In this document: piece after piece, positions 58,402-64,000 of the stretch | How positions within the stretch are numbered: the stretch's first letter is position 1 | Layout of the letters: each line of letters begins with the position of its first letter | NCBI GenBank assembly: GCA_910574885.1 | Contig: CAJTDD010000003.1 | Location: forward strand, 248,001-312,000 | Direction of reading: 5' to 3' | Source of the DNA: Lachnospiraceae bacterium | Lineage (GTDB): Bacteria > Bacillota > Clostridia > Lachnospirales > Lachnospiraceae | Length of the DNA: 64,000 nucleotides | Program-made: the position numbers and the translations under genes | The notes under the pieces: generated by a model | What the model saw: only the letters and a program-made list of their open reading frames with translations | What the model was told of the DNA's origin: nothing | Database searches by the model: none

Positions 58402-61400
58402 ATGAGAAAATATGACTTAATTTCCATACTCTCCGAAGAAACTTCAAGGAGGGTGACGAGAAATGAAGAAAGCTGGAAGAAATATTTGAACACAGCATCA
58501 AGGCTCTACAAATACCCGTTCAAAGACCAGCTCCTTATCTATGCCCAAAGACCGGACGCCACAGCCTGCGCTTCCATAGAGATATGGAATGAAAAAATGC
58601 ACTGTTGGGTAAACAAGGGCGCAAAGGGGATTGCACTTCTTGACGAAGAAGGGAGTCCCTACACCGGACTGAGGTACGTTTTTGACATATCGGACGTGCA
58701 TAAGGCAAGGCGCATCGGGCGTTTCCCTCAGCTTTGGGAGATGCGGGAGGAACATCAGGAAGCGGTTCTGAACCGTCTGGAAGGGATTTACGGGGATACT
58801 GACAAAGAAGCCGGGTTTACGGACAGGATCAGGGAGATTGCTTCCCGGATTGCACAGGACTGTTATGGGGAGCTTGCTTCGGATATGGAATATCTGAAAG
58901 AGGGAAGTTTTCTGGAGGAACTGGACGAACTGAATATTGCTGTTCGTGTCCGGGAAACACTGGCGGACAGCATCGCCTACACCGTCTTAAAGCGGTGCGG
59001 CATGGAAGATGCGGAGCTGGCAGAGGAAATCCAGTTCCCCTATATCCATGAGTTTAATACAATAGAAACCCTGTCACATATCGGTGACAGCATATCCGAT
59101 TTATCCAAGCCTGTGCTTATGGAGATTGGCAAAGCAATCGGGGTGTATGACAGGGAAATCGCCGGAAAGGAAGCAGCGAGAAATTTTGCCCAAAAAGGAC
59201 TTGCAAATACCTCTGACACACGCTATAATGCTTTAAAGCGTGAAAGCGAAATGGAGGACGTACAACCTACCACACAGACCGGAAATGCCGGGGAAAGGGG
59301 AAATAATGATGAATCTGACCTACGAGAAGAACGGGGATTACATGATACCGATGTTACAGGTGGACGAGCAGCCGGAGGGGACGCTCACGAAATACGGGCT
59401 GATGAGGAAGAATTACTTACAGGAACACAAGAAGGGGATTTACACCGGGCTTCTGCTGAAAGGAAAGCTGAAAGAGCATCTTCTGACCATTCAGGAGCAG
59501 GCGGAGCAGAGGATGGAACTGCTGACCGGGCAGATGATGAAGCAGGAGGGAGTGACGGAAAAACTCAAAGCAGAGAACCAGATGCTCTGGGTTCAGAAGA
59601 TGAACAACATCAGGCACTCGGCGGAGGAAATCGTGCTGAGGGAACTGGTATACAGCCTGTAAATGAGGAAGAAATAACTGAAAATAAGGAATTGACAGAG
59701 CCGGGTAATGGAGAAAGCGCATTATCCGGTTTTTCTTTGTCTGGCGAGGAAATCATTAACAGGCATTGGGCAGAGATTGAAAAGGGGATTTTGCAGTTTG
59801 ATGAATTTATGATGCATAAATGCCCGGATATTGCCGGGGTAATGCTTTTTGAGCCGGATAAGGATAAACAGACGGAATACATCAAAAACAGTTACCGGCA
59901 TGGGGAAAACACAGAGTTTTATGTGGGGAAAGAAAGAGCCGGATACAGGGCGGACGAAAGCGGTATGACGCTTTGGAACGGAACATATGCACATCGGAAA
60001 GCAGAAGCAGTTATTACATGGGAAGCTGTGAGGGACAGTATCGCCTTTTACATGGAAAAGGGCGAATATCTGAAAGAAGGGCAGATTCCGCAGTGGGAAG
60101 AACCGAAGGAAACGGAAGTTTACCAGCAGCTTAGTTTATTCCCCACCATAGAGGAACAGATCGGCACGATAGAAGCGGCGCAGGCAGGAGAGAAATATAT
60201 CATGCCCGCCGCTTTTTCTCTGCCAAAGGAGCAGCTTGAAGCCATTTTACGCACAGGGGGCGGACGGGATAACAGCAGGAGCCGCATTTATGCCAAGTAC
60301 CAGCAGGGCAAAACGCCGGAGGAAATGGCGGAGTTTCTGAAAAATGAGTACCGAACTACGGGGAAAGGCTTTGATTTTGGCAGCAATCCCATTTCCGTCT
60401 GGTTCAATGAATCCGGCATGAGCGTCGGCTACGGGATGTCCGCAAAGGAAAACCCGGTTGCGGTGATGGGATGGCAGGAAATAGAGGGCGTTGTCCGTTC
60501 TATGGTGGAGAATGGCTCTTACATGGGCGCAAATGAAGTGTTCCTTGTGGATGCGGTGGAACGTCAGAGGGTGTCAAATGACCTGTTCAATTTCTTTTGG
60601 GACGGTATCGGGGAAGCGCCGGAGAGCATACCGATTAAAAGCCACAACCACCCGGAGAGCATGACAATCCTGTGCGAGCTTTTATCCACACAGGAGGGGC
60701 GCGATGTCATCGCCGGGGAGCTTTCCCACGCAAAAGAGCAGATTGAAGCCGGGGAAAAGCAGATCAGGTGGCGGTATGTGAAAAAGCCGGAGCATCTGCT
60801 TTCAGAGATTGCGGATTTAAGTACAGAGAAAACGGAATACCCGGTACAGGACAGCATGGAGGTGCTGCATGAGGATTTTATTACACAGGATGAGATAGAT
60901 GAGCGTCTGACAGGCGGCAGCAACTATCATCATGGGCAGTTCCGTATCTATGAGTATTTTATGGAAGGGCATGATAAGAAAGAAAATATTGCTTTCCTTA
61001 AAAATGAATACGGGACGGGCGGCGGCGCTCCCGCCTTAATCGGTTCAGACCGGAGCGATGAATGGCACGATTCCAAAGGAATCAAACTGGGGAAAGGCAG
61101 GATAGGCGATCCATACGCAAAAGTGCTTTTAAAATGGAACGTGGTGGAGAAGCGCATCAGGGAGCTTGTCAATGCGGATAAATACCTTACGCCGAAGGGC
61201 AAGGAAGCCTTTGCACAGTACAAAAAAGAGCAGGCGGAGGAAGCCATGCGCCGGGAGCAGGAAAAGCTGGAGCATGGTGTCCGGGTAGAATGTAAAGATG
61301 CCATAGAAAAAGCGATTGCGGAGAAATTTGACGGTTACACCCTTCCGGGGGATGCCGCAGAGGGCGTTATCCGGCAGTATGGGAAGGAACGTGTGGAAAT

Positions 61401-64000
61401 CGTCCTTGCAAACACAATCATGCACTTATCCCATGACGGGCGGTTTTCCCCCGACAATAAGGAGTGGGCAAAAAGCCTTGTCCCTTCCGCTGACTGGCAG
61501 ACCAGGGATTACCTCGTCACGTCCCACCCGGCTGTGCTGGACGGTTTTACAAACCAGACAAGGCGGTACATAGAGCGTGACAGGGAGCCGGAAAAAATTG
61601 CTGTACCGGAACAGGAAGCGGAAATTTCCGGGGAAAAATCCCAAAGTCCCGAACCGGAAAATAAAGCCAGCGACAATGAAAAAGCGCTGATGGAAAGGCT
61701 TGCGGAGATGTCCGCTGTGGTAAAAATCTGCGGTGCGCTTTCTATGAAAGATGTGGTCGGCTGGAACGAGGATACCGGGGCGGTTGCCATTGAGGATGAC
61801 AGCAGGAGGTTAGAGGGCAAGGCGGTCTATGATGCTCTGTTTTTAGAAGCCACTGATTATGTCCTGATGCAGTCATTAAGCGGCAATACGGAAAAAGCGG
61901 TGGAAATGGATGCTCTGCTGAAGGAGGCTCAGAAGTATGCGGCACGTTATGAGAGCGAGCAGGAACAGCAGAGGGAAAGACACGCTGCGGAAGTTTCTGA
62001 AGCAGAGCTGTCAGAAGAAAAGAAGGAAGAACCTCTCCCGGATGCCGAGCCGGAAAACCTTACAGAAGAACCAGAACAGGAAGAAACAACACGTTTTACG
62101 GTTACGGAAACTTCGGATGCCTTTACAGAGCCTTATGCGGTATGGGACAGCGAAGCACAGGATTATTATATAACTGGCGATGGCACAGTGCCGACGTTTG
62201 GCACAGCGGAGGAAGCGGATGTTTTCTGCCAAAATCTCAACGGAGATTTACAGGGGAAAGAAGCAGAAAATATGGTTACAGAGCCGGGAACTGTTTCAGA
62301 ATCAAAAGATACTGCTGAAAAAGATGATTTCCCCGACATTGACACACAGGCTATCCGGGAAGGTCTGGAAAAAGCGGGCATTGTGGACGGGCAGGTTGTA
62401 GACGAAAATGCTTTGGAAAACAGCCCGTTTATCCAGCAGGTCATGGGGGATGTGGAAACTCTGACCGGGGGCAATCCGCCAGAACCGGGGAAGGCATCAG
62501 GAAAACAGTCGGAGATTGATAAATCAAATGCAGTGAATTACCATATCTCTTTCAACGAAGCAGAGAATACCGGGAAAGGATTTGCGCCGAAAGAGAAGTT
62601 CCGGCAGAACGTGGAAGCCATACGAACCCTTGAAAAGATTGAAAGTGAACGCCGCACTGCCACACCGGAAGAACAGGAAGTTTTAGCAAAATATGTGGGT
62701 TGGGGCGGTCTTGCAGATGCCTTTGATTCTTCCAAAGCGAACTGGGCGAATGAGTATCAGGAGTTAAAGAGCCTGTTATCCCCGGAGGAATACGCTTCTG
62801 CAAGGGAAAGCACCTTAAATGCCCATTATACAAGCCCGGTCATCATTCAGGCAATCTATGACGCAGTGGGGAAAATGGGGTTTGCCAGAGGGAATGTGTT
62901 AGATCCCGCCGCAGGCATCGGGAATTTCTATGGCTGTCTGCCGGAGGAAATGAAGGGAAGCAGGCTCTACGGGGCGGAGCTTGACGGGATTACCGGGCGC
63001 ATCGCAAAACAGCTCTACCCTCATGCGGACATTCAAATCACTGGCTTTGAAAACACCACCTATCCCAATGACTTTTTTGACGTGGCGGTAGGAAATGTGC
63101 CTTTCGGACAATATAAAGTGTCTGACAGGCAGTATGACAAGCACAATTTTTTGATACACGATTATTTTTTCGCAAAGACTTTGGATAAAGTGCGTCCGGG
63201 CGGCATTGTTGCCTTTGTCACTTCAAAGGGAACGATGGATAAGAAAAACCCGGAGGTGCGGAAATACCTTGCACAGCGGGCGGAGCTTTTAGGGGCAGTC
63301 CGGCTCCCGAACACAGCCTTTAAGGAAAATGCGGGTACGGAGGTCACTTCGGACATTCTGTTCTTAAAGAAGCGTGACCGGGTGTTAGACATTGAGCCTG
63401 ACTGGGTGCATCTGACGGAAAAAGACGGTATCGTGATGAACCAGTATTTCGCAGACCACCCGGAAATGGTGCTTGGAAAAATGGAGATGGTTACAGGGGC
63501 GCATGGCATGGAGAGCGCCTGTCTGCCGGATGATTCCCTTCCCCTGTCGGCACAGCTTAACCATGCGCTTTCCCATGTGGAGGGCAGCATCGAGCAGGCG
63601 GATTTTAACGAGATTGAAGATGAACTGGCAAGGGAGAACATACCCGCCGATCCGGACGTGAAGAATTACAGCTATACCGTAGTGGACGATAAAGTGTATT
63701 ACCGGGAAAATTCCATTATGAAGCCTGTGGACGTGTCGGAGAAAGCGGAGCAGCGCATGAAGGGCATGGTGGCAATCCGGGACTGTACGCAGGAACTGAT
63801 AAACTTCCAGTTGGAAGAATACCCGGATGAAATGATTAAAAATAAACAGACGGAGTTGAATCAATTATACGATGATTTCTCCAAAAAATTCGGTCTTATC
63901 AGTTCACAGACCAATAAAAGGGCGTTCAATCAGGATTCCAGCTACTGCCTGTTATGTTCCCTTGAAAATCTGGACGATGAGGGGAAGTTTATTGGCAAGG
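58402..64000 (+). CDS. Giant methylase/helicase, 5' part
   Basis: The frame is open from ATG 58402 (SD ggagg, 58391-58395) to the window end: 1866 codons visible. The N-terminus resembles ArdC/LPD domains (YAQRPDATACASIEIWNE). A low-complexity acidic linker at about 303-420 overlaps tnpV in another frame. Later comes an N6-adenine methylase domain with DPAAGIGNF near 1501 and NVPFG near 1565. The helicase part, as in the gene at 1-4056, must follow outside the window. ICE backbone; probably processes or protects DNA. Note also DUF-like repeats near 620-860. Confidence 0.9.
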   Translation, partial: MRKYDLISILSEETSRRVTRNEESWKKYLNTASRLYKYPFKDQLLIYAQRPDATACASIEIWNEKMHCWVNKGAKGIALLDEEGSPYTGLRYVFDISDVHKARRIGRFPQLWEMREEHQEAVLNRLEGIYGDTDKEAGFTDRIREIASRIAQDCYGELASDMEYLKEGSFLEELDELNIAVRVRETLADSIAYTVLKRCGMEDAELAEEIQFPYIHEFNTIETLSHIGDSISDLSKPVLMEIGKAIGVYDREIAGKEAARNFAQKGLANTSDTRYNALKRESEMEDVQPTTQTGNAGERGNNDESDLREERGLHDTDVTGGRAAGGDAHEIRADEEELLTGTQEGDLHRASAERKAERASSDHSGAGGAEDGTADRADDEAGGSDGKTQSREPDALGSEDEQHQALGGGNRAEGTGIQPVNEEEITENKELTEPGNGESALSGFSLSGEEIINRHWAEIEKGILQFDEFMMHKCPDIAGVMLFEPDKDKQTEYIKNSYRHGENTEFYVGKERAGYRADESGMTLWNGTYAHRKAEAVITWEAVRDSIAFYMEKGEYLKEGQIPQWEEPKETEVYQQLSLFPTIEEQIGTIEAAQAGEKYIMPAAFSLPKEQLEAILRTGGGRDNSRSRIYAKYQQGKTPEEMAEFLKNEYRTTGKGFDFGSNPISVWFNESGMSVGYGMSAKENPVAVMGWQEIEGVVRSMVENGSYMGANEVFLVDAVERQRVSNDLFNFFWDGIGEAPESIPIKSHNHPESMTILCELLSTQEGRDVIAGELSHAKEQIEAGEKQIRWRYVKKPEHLLSEIADLSTEKTEYPVQDSMEVLHEDFITQDEIDERLTGGSNYHHGQFRIYEYFMEGHDKKENIAFLKNEYGTGGGAPALIGSDRSDEWHDSKGIKLGKGRIGDPYAKVLLKWNVVEKRIRELVNADKYLTPKGKEAFAQYKKEQAEEAMRREQEKLEHGVRVECKDAIEKAIAEKFDGYTLPGDAAEGVIRQYGKERVEIVLANTIMHLSHDGRFSPDNKEWAKSLVPSADWQTRDYLVTSHPAVLDGFTNQTRRYIERDREPEKIAVPEQEAEISGEKSQSPEPENKASDNEKALMERLAEMSAVVKICGALSMKDVVGWNEDTGAVAIEDDSRRLEGKAVYDALFLEATDYVLMQSLSGNTEKAVEMDALLKEAQKYAARYESEQEQQRERHAAEVSEAELSEEKKEEPLPDAEPENLTEEPEQEETTRFTVTETSDAFTEPYAVWDSEAQDYYITGDGTVPTFGTAEEADVFCQNLNGDLQGKEAENMVTEPGTVSESKDTAEKDDFPDIDTQAIREGLEKAGIVDGQVVDENALENSPFIQQVMGDVETLTGGNPPEPGKASGKQSEIDKSNAVNYHISFNEAENTGKGFAPKEKFRQNVEAIRTLEKIESERRTATPEEQEVLAKYVGWGGLADAFDSSKANWANEYQELKSLLSPEEYASARESTLNAHYTSPVIIQAIYDAVGKMGFARGNVLDPAAGIGNFYGCLPEEMKGSRLYGAELDGITGRIAKQLYPHADIQITGFENTTYPNDFFDVAVGNVPFGQYKVSDRQYDKHNFLIHDYFFAKTLDKVRPGGIVAFVTSKGTMDKKNPEVRKYLAQRAELLGAVRLPNTAFKENAGTEVTSDILFLKKRDRVLDIEPDWVHLTEKDGIVMNQYFADHPEMVLGKMEMVTGAHGMESACLPDDSLPLSAQLNHALSHVEGSIEQADFNEIEDELARENIPADPDVKNYSYTVVDDKVYYRENSIMKPVDVSEKAEQRMKGMVAIRDCTQELINFQLEEYPDEMIKNKQTELNQLYDDFSKKFGLISSQTNKRAFNQDSSYCLLCSLENLDDEGKFIGK
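59309..59662 (+). CDS. tnpV: TnpV-like protein, overlapping the giant gene in another frame
   Basis: 117 residues from ATG 59309 (ATG 59306 also possible), with SD GAAAGGGG eight bases upstream. LTYEKNGDYMIPMLQVDEQ, KYGLMRKNYLQEHK and MNNIRHSAEEIVLRELVYSL are the recognisable blocks of the TnpV family. It is read +1 relative to the giant gene, whose translation here is low-complexity and acidic (SDLREERGLHDTD and later). TnpV occurs in Clostridiales transposons; its role is unknown. Confidence 0.8.
   Translation: MNLTYEKNGDYMIPMLQVDEQPEGTLTKYGLMRKNYLQEHKKGIYTGLLLKGKLKEHLLTIQEQAEQRMELLTGQMMKQEGVTEKLKAENQMLWVQKMNNIRHSAEEIVLRELVYSL

Larger units (their letters stand above)
33763..64000. mobile_element. 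Element 2: Tn1549-like ICE, left and central part
   Basis: It begins near 33.8 kb, left edge only approximate, and leaves the window inside its methylase/helicase gene. The gene order ParA, ParB, RepA, PcfB, VirD4, Maff2, VirB6, PrgI, VirB4, wall hydrolase, DUF4315, DUF4366, MT-A70, TopB, methylase/helicase is the Tn1549/CTn layout. Gene order and sequence differ from element 1, so this is not a simple duplication. Relaxase, excisionase and integrase should be to the right, outside the window. Confidence 0.85.

Overview
The window holds conjugative-element DNA from a gut Firmicute, most likely a Lachnospiraceae-type Clostridiales. The evidence is Tn916/Tn1549-style integrases and relaxases, Maff2, PrgI, PcfB and CD1108-type proteins, strong AGGAGG Shine-Dalgarno (SD) sites, frequent TTG/GTG starts, and GC-rich transfer genes mixed with AT-rich cargo. 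No rRNA, tRNA or housekeeping gene was seen.

Two different integrative conjugative elements (ICEs) lie head to tail. Element 1 runs from before base 1 to about 33.3 kb. It carries the 3' part of a giant methylase/helicase gene, an AlbA-type cargo gene, a toprim/DUF3991 protein, MobC and a relaxase. The transfer genes follow: PcfB, VirD4, Maff2, an MT-A70 methylase, VirB6-like, PrgI and VirB4. Then come sortase B and a lysozyme/CHAP hydrolase. The relaxase gene is split by an IS91-family element whose ends can be placed to the base. From 22.6 to 33.3 kb is an AT-rich control and cargo zone: two duplicated pairs of HTH repressors, exported proteins, a WYL regulator, a LexA-like repressor with an ImmA/IrrE protease, a sigma-like factor, a MazF-like protein, three tandem excisionase-like genes, the tyrosine integrase and a type I toxin-antitoxin locus.

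Element 2 starts near 33.8 kb and runs off the right end. It begins with a plasmid-like module: DUF6075, ParA, ParB and a RepA-type initiator with seven 23-bp iteron-like repeats inside its coding sequence. Transfer genes follow: PcfB, VirD4 (interrupted by a group II intron with an HNH-type maturase), Maff2, VirB6-like, PrgI, VirB4, an M23 plus NlpC/P60 hydrolase, DUF4315, DUF4366, MT-A70 and topoisomerase III. Next are an AT-rich cargo gene with a PD-(D/E)xK-like motif and the 5' two-thirds of a second giant methylase/helicase gene, which contains an out-of-frame tnpV gene.

The main unexplained signals are a 23-bp hairpin sequence dispersed in six copies over element 2, the iterons that rotate reading frame inside repA, the tnpV overprint, the probable AUU start of the element 1 MT-A70 gene, leader-ORF/hairpin arrangements before two operons, and a triple stem-loop repeat ahead of sortase B.
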